DNA from: Diplonema japonicum
Taxonomy: Eukaryota; Euglenozoa; Diplonemea; Diplonemida; Diplonemidae
Direction: 5' to 3'
Length of the DNA: 64,000 bases
Assembly: GCA_964019335.1 (NCBI GenBank)
Contig: OZ025742.1
Span: forward strand, 248,001-312,000
Shown here: positions 48,407 through 59,800 of the stretch, piece by piece
Layout: each line of letters begins with the position of its first letter
Position numbering within the stretch: position 1 is the first letter of the stretch
Made by a program: the position numbers and the translations under genes
The notes under the pieces: generated by a model
The model's input: only the letters and a program-made list of their open reading frames with translations
What the model was told of the DNA's origin: nothing
The model's database searches: none

Positions 48407-48836
48407 CAGTCAGATTTGAAAGGGTGGGGTATTACAGGTTACAAGTTACAAATTTTACTGGGGGTCCTTATGATTGACAAATGATTGACACTGATTGATT
48501 GTCAAGGCATATGTGCTGTCACCGCTGCTGGCTTGCCAAGCCCACCTCTCTCCCCTTCTGGTGAGAGAGGCAGATCCTTGAGTGACGTAAAAAGTGAGAT
48601 TCCCAGATTCGAACCGGGGTTTCCAAAACAAGGGGCCTATGGTAACCACTTGGGTGATTTCTAACCCCCAAACCCTTGCTGTGCAGTGGAAATAGGGCAA
48701 GCGTGAAATATAAAGTAATTTTCATTCCTGCCCCTGTTTTTCTCCCAAAACAAGCCTGAAATCTACCGTGAAAATAAAGTGAAGCGTGAAATAAAGTGAA
48801 ATATTATATTCACTCCCACAGTTGAAAATCTGACTG
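48407..48836. repeat. Inverted 11-bp pair enclosing a tRNA-like relic
   Basis: CAGTCAGATTT (48407-48417) is exactly inverted at 48826-48836, with weaker similarity beyond. The 430-bp interior holds the tRNA-like sequence at 48590-48668 and short GTGAAATAAAGTGAA-type repeats. It may be a composite MITE or SINE. Confidence 0.4.
48590..48668 (-). pseudogene. tRNA-like relic (A and B boxes, T arm)
   Basis: On the minus strand a B box GGTTCGAATCT (48605-48615) lies in a 5-bp T stem with a 7-base loop. An A box CACCCAAGTGG (48646-48656) lies at tRNA-like distance upstream. The acceptor and anticodon stems do not pair well, so this is more likely a tRNA pseudogene or the head of a tRNA-derived SINE than a working tRNA. 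Confidence 0.4.
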
Positions 48837-48844
48837 GAGTTATA

Positions 48845-48861
48845 TTAACCCATAACACTCC
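48845..48861 (+). repeat. PiggyBac element P1, left TTAA and inverted end
   Basis: TTAA at 48845-48848, then CCCATAACACTCC at 48849-48861. It is a perfect inverted match to 50614-50626. Confidence 0.8.
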
Positions 48862-50626
48862 GGGGCCTATCTACATAGGGGTCCCTTTTTTGCTCCTTTT
48901 CATAATTTGACGGGGAAAATGGCAGCATTTAACCCCCGTTTGCAGGTAAAACGGGTTTTTTGGACCAGGAAAATTTAAAAAAAAGCTCAAAAATTAATAA
49001 AAATACAAAGGGGATGAAGAGTTGAATGGCCGTAGGGTGCTCAAAAACGACCATGTCAAAATGGGTTGTGCACGGGGGGGTGTAAATTGAGCATCTTGGG
49101 ACAAAAAAAGCAGCATCAGGACCCCTCAGATGTCTCAGACCGAGAGAAGTGCCTATTTGCGGGTGGAATATCGGCCTCGAAATCGTCAAGAAGCCTTTTT
49201 GGGTGATGGAAGAGTGGTACGAAAAAAGCACTTATTTGGACAAAGGTGTTGGTTACAGGTGTAGCATTTGTAGATTGTGCGTTTTGTGTCATCCTTTCAA
49301 CCTGCAGAACCTGGAGTTGCCCCCTTTGAGTGGTTGGTGGTCACGTTTGGTGTAATCTGGGGTGTCGGGTGTGTGTGCTCCACTAGTTGGGTGCCGGGAG
49401 TGGTGTTTTTGCAACGCTGGACCCATCATTTAGGCTCTCTCGAAAGCGCTCTTTAAAAGCAGCCAGGGTTTTGTATCTCTTTGGCTGAACCCTAACCATA
49501 TTTTATTTAAAGTGCAAGGCAGTTAACTATTGTCACTTCTAGGGCCCACCAGAAGAGTCCGCAACACTCCAACGAAATGCAAGCCCCCTCACAGTTTTTT
49601 CACAGGGCTTCGGCCAGACCTACAGTCGAAAAGTAGTTATTGCAAACTACCGTGTTGTCGTTCCCCGAAAATTCCCCGTTAACCCCAGCACCTTTTCCAC
49701 GACACTGAAATCTTCAAGTGCGTGCCCCTCGATTTTGGTGGCGTGGATGTGAAAACGCGAAAGATAACCCGTGCTCACGCAGTTTAGGCAGTATATTTTT
49801 ATGCCATATCTCTTACGCTTGAGAGGACAGTAGACCCCAAGCCCCCCCAATTGCCCCGTGACGGTACGAGTGTCTCGTCAATGCTTAAATATTTTCCTGG
49901 CACTGCTGTTTTTGCCCACTTGTTACCAATTCTGTCCAGAAACCCTCGTGTCTTCCACAACACATCACCATTTGACCCTTCTGTGTGAGTGAAGTGGAGG
50001 CTACTTTTAATTTCCTGGTAGCGTCTCCTGGGCTTCGTGTTACTGAAAAGGGGGATTTTCATGGGTCCTGTGGACCAATACGTTTGCTAATTCTGGGCAC
50101 GCCGCAAACCCATTATAATGCTCAATCCGAGAAAGCGGTGGAGTCCTGGGTCGAAATCTTATCAATCTCAGCGTCCTTATGCTTGTTTGTCTCTTCTTGG
50201 ATGACGTCTGTGAACTTCTTATCAAAAAACCGAAGGAATAATCATTTTGCGTCGTCAGGTTTCTGCGTACCACGGGACAGCTTTTTCCCCCCCCACCGGC
50301 CTATTTTATGGTCTCTATGGGTACCAACTCCCTTACCCATGAAGGTTGGACCTCGTCCGTAGCTGTTTTGGCTTTACCTTTGCGTTTTTTGGACACAGTC
50401 CGCACACCCGTTATTTTGCGTTTTTTCGCCTATCCACTCGGATTTGGGACCCACTTGGTGGGTGGATAACAAGGTAAAGTGATGCAGTGCAACATGAATT
50501 GCAGTTGAAAATAACTCCTCACTATAGTCGTTCTTGGAGATCCAGGGGTCGTGGGGACGAAAAAGTACTTAGAGAAAAAAACGATTTTTCAAAACGACAA
50601 ATATTTGCGCCTTGGAGTGTTATGGG
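48849..50626 (-). mobile_element. PiggyBac-family element P1 (1.78 kb) with decayed transposase
   Basis: Perfect 13-bp inverted ends are flanked by TTAA. The minus strand carries the transposase in pieces. The N-terminal signature is LGLSIIMGLRRAQN then YWSTGP (about 50055-50130). The region 49799-50062 includes PGKYLSIDETLVP with the first catalytic Asp. The region 49647-49850 has YGIKIYCLNCVSTGYLSRFH. A C-terminal stretch (YKTLAAFKERF) is at about 49440-49480. A cysteine-rich zinc-ribbon-like end (CYTCNQHLCPNKC) lies at about 49228-49270. Stops and frameshifts make it inactive. The complete ends mean it could be mobilised only by a transposase from elsewhere. Confidence 0.8.
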
Positions 50627-50630
50627 TTAA
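50614..50630 (-). repeat. PiggyBac element P1, right inverted end and TTAA
   Basis: GGAGTGTTATGGG at 50614-50626, then TTAA at 50627-50630, running into a short A-run. Confidence 0.8.
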
Positions 50631-50822
50631 AAAAAAAAAAACTCGTTTTTTTCTCTTTCTCCCCCCCCCCCCCTCTTCACTATTAGTTACTGTTTTATTT
50701 TCTTATCCCCCCCCACCCCTTTAGCTTTTCCTTATTTAACTCCATCTCTCTTTTTTCTTTTTTTTCAAAAAGAATATCGATAAAAAGGGGGGGGGGGGGG
50801 AAAGGAGGAGAGGAGGAGGGGG

Positions 50823-51431
50823 ATGTCGTTTTCTATTCAGATATTACTCCAAGCCCTGGAGTGGTCTGACGGGGAGAACCTATGGAACATAGCTCAGGTG
50901 TGTAGGCCATGGAGACAGGCATGTTGCGATGAAAGGCTGTGGGAGACAAGGTTTTTGGAATTCGGCAGCGCGGTGATGGGAACCAACAACAACGGCAACA
51001 TATCAATCGATTTACATGAGTTTGCTGGATCTTACAGTTGGAGGTCCCGGTGGGCCATTGAGGAGAGGGTCAAGAAGAGGTTTCAAAAAGCATTTCACGA
51101 ACTACCAATAGGGGTAAGGGTTCTTGTGTTCCCGCCTTCGCAGCAGGCGTCGCTTGATACCTTTCAGCAGAAGGGTAAACTAAAACACCTTAAATCCATC
51201 GAAGATGCACTTCTCCTTCTTTCGGAGAGCCTCCCGAAGGCACGCATCTACTACGCCAGAAGAGCGCTTACTTCGCCGACCTCTCCTTACAAATATTACA
51301 CCTCCGGGTACTGCTTCGGTGTGGACGGGGACGAACACTCACTGCAGACGTCGCACGACATTACAACCATTTTCTGCATCAACCCTGATAGGGTCTTGCA
51401 GATCACTCTCGATGACATGACCATCGAGTGA
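50823..51431 (+). CDS. F-box-like protein
   Basis: The protein has 202 residues. Residues 6-48 have the F-box pattern: a Leu-rich start, ENLWNIAQVCRPWRQ, then a DERLWETRF-type ending. This is the segment that binds Skp1 and places a protein in an SCF ubiquitin ligase as substrate adaptor. The remaining 150 residues have no recognised repeat or substrate-binding domain. The ATG follows a pyrimidine tract and an AG near 50772, with a G-rich leader. The next gene starts 107 bases downstream after facing A- and T-runs. The F-box call rests on the motif alone; the adaptor role is inferred. Confidence 0.65.
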   Translation: MSFSIQILLQALEWSDGENLWNIAQVCRPWRQACCDERLWETRFLEFGSAVMGTNNNGNISIDLHEFAGSYSWRSRWAIEERVKKRFQKAFHELPIGVRVLVFPPSQQASLDTFQQKGKLKHLKSIEDALLLLSESLPKARIYYARRALTSPTSPYKYYTSGYCFGVDGDEHSLQTSHDITTIFCINPDRVLQITLDDMTIE

Positions 51432-51438
51432 AAACACG

Positions 51439-51484
<46 letters not shown>

Positions 51485-51538
51485 AGTTTTTTTTTCTCTT
51501 TTTTTTTCCCCCAGAACAATTTTTAATCCAAAGTCAGG

Positions 51539-52123
51539 ATGTCTGAAGAATATTCGTCATGCAGCCCGGACTACAGCGAGGATGTCGCCGATAGCGTACA
51601 GGACTACAGCGAGGACGCCAGCAGTGGAGGGGTGGGGCATGTGGTGATGGTGCCGTCGCCTTACAGTCCTTCGTCTTCTTCGGAAAGAAGCACTGGTTTC
51701 TCTTCCTCCTCTTCCGCTTCTTCTTCTTCCTCCTCTTCCTCGGGAAACACAAGTAGTCCCTTGCAACCGGCACCTCCTCAATCCACTGTGAGGAAGAAAC
51801 GGAACAACCACCCAGCAGGGCCTGCGGGGGCATCACGACAAGCACAAGCGTCGTTCTTGCCTGTTCTGGCGGCACTGCCGCCCAAGTCGCAGTTTACAAA
51901 GCTTCTCGCTCACACCATTAGCACTATTCGGATCTATGGCCAACCACAGCCACCTCCCCCACGGAAGAACCCTGCACCCCAACGGCTCCCAAGACTCCCA
52001 CCACGGTTTTGCAAGCACCCGACAGGGAACCTGCTCCCACCCCAGCCCCAGCACCGCGTGGTGTTGAATTGGACAATCGACCGGGAGCGGGCCTCAAAGG
52101 TGTTAGCCCAAGGGGTCGGTTGA
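51539..52123 (+). CDS. Ser/Pro-rich protein of unknown function
   Basis: The protein has 194 residues. Residues 1-30 repeat the motif DYSED (twice) in an acidic context. Residues of about 40-75 are almost all Ser. The C-terminal half is Pro-rich (PQPPPPRKNP) and basic. Between them is a short stretch, SQFTKLLAHTISTIRIYG, that looks helical. No family is recognised; it is probably largely disordered. A pyrimidine tract ending in CCCCCAG (51508-51514) lies just before the start, a good acceptor candidate. Base composition and position among single-copy genes support it being real, but the evidence is only an open frame. Confidence 0.5.
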   Translation: MSEEYSSCSPDYSEDVADSVQDYSEDASSGGVGHVVMVPSPYSPSSSSERSTGFSSSSSASSSSSSSSGNTSSPLQPAPPQSTVRKKRNNHPAGPAGASRQAQASFLPVLAALPPKSQFTKLLAHTISTIRIYGQPQPPPPRKNPAPQRLPRLPPRFCKHPTGNLLPPQPQHRVVLNWTIDRERASKVLAQGVG

Positions 52124-52169
52124 TACTTCTTTAATTCCTCTTTTAACATGGTGTTTTCCAACACAAAAA

Positions 52170-52222
<53 letters not shown>

Positions 52223-52359
52223 GCAATAAAATTCTACCACTACATTTCTCGTTCACCATTTTTCCCAACAAGCACACAAAAGGGAGGGAAGAAAAAAAGA
52301 AAAAAGAATAACCCCCCCTCCCCCTGTCCCACCCCCTACATGCAAACAACTGTAAAGTC

Positions 52360-53745
52360 ATGCAACCCAACCTCAACCCTGCTAGCGCAGTCGCCAGCGC
52401 AGCTCTGAGTAAACCGTGCGAACCTGAAGAGCTCGTGTTTTATGACAGAGTAACGGGGCATCCAGTGGTGGAGAGGTGCCCGGAAATGGTCGGGCTGCCT
52501 GTGTATAGCGTGGTGCAGGTTCTGTGGATCAACCACAAGATGAAGAAAAAGAGCGTCTGGTTGGCGGCCGGAGCGACACACTTAGTGATGCTGAGCAGGA
52601 AGGGCAAGCTGTTAAGGGGGATAAAACTGCTAGAGATCGCGAAGCTGACAATCGACCAGGACACCAATCGGTGCTTATTGACGCCGACATCTGTCTCTGG
52701 AGACCCCATGTGGCTGTGGGAATGGGAAGTGTCTGGGACTGCGGCTACCTGGTTTATAGGCGCGCTCTCCCAGGTGCAAAGAACCGTAGTGTCTGAGGGG
52801 AAAGAAATGAACTTGGAGTTTGAACACGTGAGAAAAGAAGGATTAATGCTGAAGCCGGCGAAGGTGACTCTTTCAGTGACCAACAGGATCCAGCAGATAC
52901 AAGCGACAAAACCGGAGCTGATCGCAAGCTTGGAAGAAGCCGCCTTTGACTACGTAGAGACCGTGCGTCTGATGCAGCTGAACGAGATGGTTACCCAGGA
53001 AAAGGAGCAGAACTCCCTGGCTATGGAGCTGAACCAAAGGAGAACCGAAAGAACTGTCGTAGCCGTTGTTCTCTGCGGCGTGATGGCCGCCTTTGAGTCG
53101 TTCTTTAAGTGCGGGGTTGCAAGCATTCTGCAGGACATGGTGGAGCTGAACCGGGAGGAACAGAAAATCATATTTGAAACCCAACGGATCCACACTGCAG
53201 TCGCTGCTGTTTCCGGCCACTCACAGTCATCGATAAGAGCAATGAGCCATGTTTCTTTTAAGGAAAATCAGCATCTGGGGATCAAGCCGATGAAGGCTTT
53301 CACCAACACCGCCACACAGATCATGGATCCTCGCGAAGGGGGATGGGCCGACCCAGAAGCTATGATTGACCTTCGGGCAGATTTCAAAGAATTCAGCAAG
53401 CTCCACCCGACCAAGAGACATGTTGTCCCACCGGACGCGTCCTCCCCTTCAGCTGGGTTGAGGCCTGGACCTAAGCGGTACTATGGCTTGAGATCCTCGG
53501 GCATCATACACCTTACACACCCCTCGTGGGTCGCCGATAGGTCCACAACAACTAAGGCGGCAGACATTTACGCAATGTTCAGAGAACACAGCGCAACCGT
53601 TGAGTCACACCGATGGGTCTCCGAAACCCTTCTCGAGATTCAGCTATCGAAGCACACCCCTTACCCAACTGCGATGGCCGCCGCGATACAAGAAGGCTAC
53701 GTTTGTCAAGATCCACACAAAAACCATTTACTGCTTGATGTTTAG
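52360..53745 (+). CDS. Possible PH-like domain protein, unknown function
   Basis: The protein has 461 residues. Residues of about 45-150 alternate in the manner of a PH-type beta barrel (KKKSVWLAAGATHLVML, then WLWEWEV and a closing helix with AATWFIGAL); this is a fold-level guess. Residues of about 185-230 are helical and charged, followed by a hydrophobic stretch near 228-245 (VVAVVLCGVMAAF) that might be a membrane segment or a buried helix. The C-terminal 180 residues have no recognised motif. The start at 52360 is the first ATG in frame; an ATG at 52340 opens a 22-codon frame that overlaps the start and could act as an upstream ORF. It sits 236 bases after its neighbour, behind a T-run of more than 40 bases. 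Confidence 0.55.
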   Translation: MQPNLNPASAVASAALSKPCEPEELVFYDRVTGHPVVERCPEMVGLPVYSVVQVLWINHKMKKKSVWLAAGATHLVMLSRKGKLLRGIKLLEIAKLTIDQDTNRCLLTPTSVSGDPMWLWEWEVSGTAATWFIGALSQVQRTVVSEGKEMNLEFEHVRKEGLMLKPAKVTLSVTNRIQQIQATKPELIASLEEAAFDYVETVRLMQLNEMVTQEKEQNSLAMELNQRRTERTVVAVVLCGVMAAFESFFKCGVASILQDMVELNREEQKIIFETQRIHTAVAAVSGHSQSSIRAMSHVSFKENQHLGIKPMKAFTNTATQIMDPREGGWADPEAMIDLRADFKEFSKLHPTKRHVVPPDASSPSAGLRPGPKRYYGLRSSGIIHLTHPSWVADRSTTTKAADIYAMFREHSATVESHRWVSETLLEIQLSKHTPYPTAMAAAIQEGYVCQDPHKNHLLLDV

Positions 53746-53836
53746 TAACATCATTCTATAGAAACCACTTTTAGTATCCCCCCCCCCTTTTTTTTTTCTT
53801 TCTAGCTGTCTATCTTTTAAGGCGGTGGGAGGGAAA

Positions 53837-56800
53837 ATGCTGTGCAGCCTGTTGGTGTGCTGCTGTCTCCTTGCAAACCCTGCCGCTTCGGTGTCCCGCT
53901 TAGAAGAAAATTTCAAACTGATTAAAAGAGAAGCCGCCGCAAGAGGCAGCTTGCGAAACGTTAGCAAAGTGCTATATGAAACCCGTGATAAGTTGCTGTG
54001 GGAAGAACTCAAGACAAACGGACCGAGCGATGTACTCGCGTATCAAGCGATGAAGCTGAACCTTCTTTACGATGCAGTAGCGGTGTGCAGCAGGGTGAGC
54101 CACCCTCACGGCGCGCTGAAGGGAGCGTACCCAGCAGTGTGCACAACGCAAAACGGCCAGACACTTACCGTGCAGCTCCCGTTGAAAAACAAAGGCCTCC
54201 ACAGCACTGACCCCATCTGTCTTAGTTACTACGAAATTTCGTCGAAAAGAATGTACATTGCGACCACCGGGCTCCTCGAGTACCCGGTCCCAGAAGGCGA
54301 GCCCCAATCGAGGCTTGTATATACCAAGTTCCAAAATGTGTACCACAGCTTTGCAAACCGCGAGGAAATGCAAAACTTCCTCCCGGAACAAAGCCGGCAA
54401 GGCAAAGCTCTGTTGGCAAAGGAGTCCCCCGGCGGTTGGAAGAGAACCGCGACCACAAAAACAGGAACATGGAATGTGCTTGTGATACCCGTTGAATTCC
54501 CCGACCTGGCAGGGTGGCCTATTACGCAGAGTGCTGCGATGGACCCTGCAAAGTACCAAGCTGTGTACGGTGCCAACGGCGACGTGGACAGGTTCTACGA
54601 GGAAGCATCTGATGGAAAGCTCCGCTTCACAGCAGAGGTCACGAGCTTGATGACGGCACCGAAGTCGACCTCCTACTACCTCACCGTGCAGTACGGATTC
54701 TTGAACGAGCTGCTGGACGATGTCCTCGTGCAGCTCACCAACTCCGGAAAAGACATCTACAGCTACGACAACTGGATCGTCAGCACCTCCTCCATCACTG
54801 GGGTCTCGTACTCTGGCCTCGGCCACATCGGCTACAAAGGCCTCCATATCAACGGCGCAGACTCTGCAGGGACAGCCTCTCATGAAATCGGCCACAACCT
54901 CGGCCGCAACCATGCGCACTCTCAGAAACCCTACTACGACTATGGGAGCAGGCTAGACGTGATGGGTGCAGGGTCGGGGTCCAACCCTGTCTTCGGCACG
55001 CATGGCAAGATCGGGTTCGGTTGGCTAGACGAAACGTGCGACGTGGCGGAGACGGGAGCCAATGGGAACACCTTCCGGCTGTACAGACACGACCACAGAA
55101 ACGCCAAAGGGCACCGTGCTGTGCGGCTGGGATGGTACTGGCATCAGCGGTATTACTGGCTTGAATACCGTGCGGAGCATGGGTGGGGGTGCAGCTCTAC
55201 GTGTACCACGCCTCCCTACCCGTACTCGGCGACGACCTCGCAGCTGAGGAAAGGCGTTGTCATCACTGAGGAGCGTGCGGGGTACATCTTCACCGACGAC
55301 TCGCGCCTTGTGGATGCCACACCGGGCACAGATGTCAGATCGGCACCGGAAGATGTAACAGTGGTACAAGGCACCCCGTACACACTGCGCTACGACGCTG
55401 AGACGGCGGGTGCGGAGTACGCGACAGTGGAGGTGGTGGGGTCGGGGGGCACCTCCCCCAACGAGTACCTCGATGTGAAGGTCACATACATCAGGGGTGC
55501 CTGTGCCTTTAGCGATGACGGGTCGCCGCCCTGTGCCGACAGGTGCACGCACCACCACCTGACAGACCCGAACCCACAGTCGTGGACCATCTCGGACCTC
55601 ACAGAGTTCGCAACAGACATCACTGTGGAGCAAGGCCGCACCGCAACAGGCATCTCACTTGTCGCCTTTGCCGTGCACGGCACAGTGACAACAGCCACCG
55701 TCACCGTCTACAACGACGCCTCAGGCTCGCCTGGCAGCAGCATCGCTTCCGTCGACTACACAGTACAGGCATCAACCAACATCAATATCGTACCCTCTAA
55801 GAGTGACGCTCTTGGACTGCTCTCACTATCCCCAGGACGGTACTGGGTGGCTGTGAAGCCCAAATTCGACACGTACCCTGTGTACCTGAAGGTGGTGCAG
55901 AACAGCGTGCTGGGGACCGATGGTGTGCACAAGGACACGACAGGGTCATGGCAGGCGATGACGGGCGTCGATGTGGCGATGGACGTAGCAATGGAGTGCA
56001 GCGGGACAGCCAACGCAGCCACGGCAATCAGCATAACACAGCAGCCACCTGCGATGGTGAACTCCGGGGCGACGTTTCCATTGTCGGTGCGGTTCGTGGA
56101 CGCTTCCGGCAAGGGGGTGGTCATCCCCGCCGGCATGGTGGTCGACGTGGAAATCGGAAACAACCCGGGATCGGGGCATCTCCTCACGCAGCACGCGATT
56201 ACATCTGACGGCTACACCAAGTGCTTGACGTTCGATATCGCAGTGGACACGGGAGGCTCGGGGTACACGCTGGAGATATCTGGCGATAGCTTAACAGCCA
56301 CCACGACTGCCTTCGAAGTTATATCAACCACCGCATCTGCCACAACACTTGCGTTCTCCGGGTTGTGGACAACCGTTGGTGAAACGGCAACTGTGCAACA
56401 AAACGGCGCCCTTGGCGGAATGACACCTGTGAAGGTCCTGGTGCTGAAGTCCAACGGCGCCGTCGACGTAGCGATCTCCGGCTTAGTCATCACCGCCACA
56501 AGCCCGACAGCGGGGGCAACTTTGCAGAACGCAGCGGCAACCGTGACAGCAGGCGTAGCCACGTTCAACATGCTGTCGATCAGTTCGTGCGGAGATGTGG
56601 AGTTGGTCTTTACAGCCGATGCAACCTCTCTTCTTCCTGTTGCTGGGAAGCAGCTGACAACTGGCATCATCACGGTGACGCCTCTCATGGCGGCTAGTTA
56701 CGAGTTCTCAACCAACTCACTGGTGAAGTTCCCTGGGCAGGCCTTCAACGCACTGCTCAACACGCCTGTGTCCCCCATCAGACTGACACTGCTCGACTCG

Positions 56801-59800
56801 TGTGGGGGCACCGACACCACCACAACGGGAGTCACCATCACTGCAACTGCTACGGGAGGGGCTGCGATGACGAGCAGTTCCGTGTCTTTTGTGAACGGTG
56901 TTGCCGTCTTCGACAATCTGATATTTACTAGTGTGCCTGGCACACCTGCCACGGTCACCTTTCAGTCCACGCAGGTCTCCGGAAACTTAGCCACTGGCGT
57001 CGTCAGTGTCACGGTCTCTACGGTCAGTGCGTTCAGTACTATCTTCTACGACCCCACCCCTGTGACGCTCCCTGTGAGTGTGGTGGAAGACGAGCCTTTT
57101 ACGACAACAATTTGGCTGCTAGACGACCAAGGCCATCACGACACTTTGTCGCCAGGCGTCACCATCACTCCAGAGGTTGATGCTGCCGTTGCGTCCGTCT
57201 TCACTGTCACTGCGCCCGCAGTAGTGGTGTCGTCAGGCACAGCGGTGTTGAACGTCACCCTGAAGAGGTCGGGGGCTGCTGTGTGTCCTACCACAAGCTT
57301 CGACATCCGCTTTGCTGCAAGTGCCTCTGGCAAACCTGTCAATGGGAAATTCGTCGCGCGCTCCTTTACCGTCGTGGGGAGGAAGGCCGCTGGTGCCAAA
57401 CGAACAAGCGCAACACTACCGACGGCTCTGCAAGGAGGGACAGGTGCTGAACTGCCGGACTACACTCTCTCGTTGCTTGACTCTTGCGGAGAAGTTGACA
57501 CGGTCACCACTGGTGTTGAGGTGGTGGTCGCTGATGCTGCAAACGCTGGACTAGTAGCGTTGGGACTGGTGTGCAGTGGGTCTCCTTGCTTCCCATTCAC
57601 GAATGGTGTGGCCACCGTGCGTGGGTTGCACCCCACAACGTGTGTCACGACGCCGCTTGCCTTGCGGTACTCGTTTGTGCAAACAGAGAACCTAGTGTAC
57701 CCTGTCCTCAGCGAGACGGTCACGGAGCAGACAACCGTCCAGGTTGTAGCGGTCCCTGACACTAGGTTAGCCTTCGTGAACGACCAGGCACTGTCCTTCT
57801 TCACCGCTGCCAACCAAGACAAAACGGTGACAGGCAGCAAGGTAGACACGGTAAGGGTCCAGCTCATGGACTCATGCGGGGGCACCTCAAGCACGTCAGG
57901 AACGCACGTCACTGTAACCCCAGACTCGTCTGCGGTGCACCTCCAAGGTGCGACGGGTGTCACAGACCAGAACGGCGTCGCGGTGTTCCCGAACATCACG
58001 TTCGTCGGGTGCACCGGCTTGGCTCCGACGCTGACGTTTCAAGTGACGAGCAGCGCGAAGGTGACAACAGGACATGTCACTTTGCAGGCGATAAAGAACG
58101 AAGGCTTGGTGTTCCTGCCAGGGTCATTCTTCACTATTGAACACAAACATAAGACAGTCACCTTGGGGAGCGTGTTGCCAGAGATCACCATAGGAACTGT
58201 TGACTCTTGCGATGTGGCAGACACGACAAGCCCGGCAGGGACAAAGATAAAGGTGACGAGCAGTGGGGGTGTTCTCGAAGGGGGTGTCGTGGACATGGTG
58301 AACGGTGTGGCGAGGCTGGCGGGGCTGAAATTTACCTCACTACCGGACCACGACGTGAAGCTGACCTTCACGGTGGACCCCGTTCCGTTGCAGATGCCTC
58401 GCAGTGTGCTTGTGTCGGGAGACGTCACCGTCGCACCCAACGTGGTTGTAGCATCGAACATTCGGTTCGGAACCAGCTCGCATTTTACAGAAGAACACTT
58501 AGAGGTGGACACAACTCTCAACTACCCCTTCCCACCCATTGTCATCAACCTAGAGAACTCCCTCCACGTCCTTGACACCACCACCTCTGGCATCACCATT
58601 ACCGTTACAAGCGACGACCTGCAGCTTTCAGGCACCACGTGCACCATCATCTCTGGGATATGCACTTTTTCAGCACTCGTTGTAACATCTTGCTCCAGCA
58701 CGCTTCCGCTGCCTACAATTGTCTTCACCGCGGTCGGCACAGGTGAACACCCTGTCAATGGACACACACTCCACTCCGGTGGTGTTAATGTGAAGGGTGC
58801 AACAAACTCCGCGCTCAAGTTCGGTCCAGGGTCGTACTTCACCAATGAAAAGGAAGCCCACACGGCGACGAAGGGCGTCCCTCTTCCGGAGATCGTGTTG
58901 ACGATTCTCGACTCTTGCGGGAGGTTGCAAACAGACGCCGTTGGGAGCATTGCTGCAACCGGTGCGGGGTGCACGTTAGAAGGCGACCATGAAGCGGTGG
59001 TAGGGGGTTACGCAAGGTTCAGCAGCCTCGTCATGACAGAAGCGACAGCCACGTCGACAGCCATCGTGTTCAAGTACACCCCTGTTGCGGGGGGTCCCGC
59101 ACTGCTCACAGCGACAACGGGAGTGGTAACGATGCAACAAGCACCCATCCCGTCTGCGAACATGAAGTTCGAAAGCACATCGGCGATTACAGAAGAAGGG
59201 AAGACCCTGACAATAACGCATGGGATGAGCGTGGCGCGTGTTTTGATACAAATTGAAGACTCAGCCCATCAGACCTCTCAAGACAGCGCAACCAAGGTAA
59301 CGGTGGACGGCGGTGCGCTCCTCCCGACCACTGTAAGGACAGCGGTTAACGGGATCGTCGAGTTTGAAAGCCTTGTCTTTTCAACGTGTGGGGACGGGAA
59401 GCTTAAATTCACAGCAGAGTCAACTGGCAAACCAGTGCACGGCCACACCCTGACAACAGGTACGATCTCTGTGGTAGGCCGTCCTGGAGAAAGTGCGTCT
59501 CTTCACTTGAACGAGTCTAATATCGAAGCAGGCTATGCAGCGGTGTACGCTGTTGACAGTTGTGGTAAGACATCTGACATTTCCGGGTGGGGGGTGGCTT
59601 CAACAACTGGTGTGAAATGTACTGGTGTGCATGGGAAATGTGAATTGTTTTCGCTGGACACGGCCAGCCAGCAGAATCTTACCGTCACTGCCCCTCATAT
59701 GGTAATGGATGGTGTTGTGTTGATGCTGCCGGCTTCGAACAAATCGAAGGTTAACACCACACCCGTTTCAACGCCTGGCGAAGATGGTGGAACGGTAACC

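Noticed and set aside
53972-59251. Several minus-strand and off-frame frames of 60-315 codons across the metalloprotease
   Set aside because: The GC-rich coding strand generates stop-poor shadows. The + strand frame is 2089 codons long with clear catalytic and anchor features.
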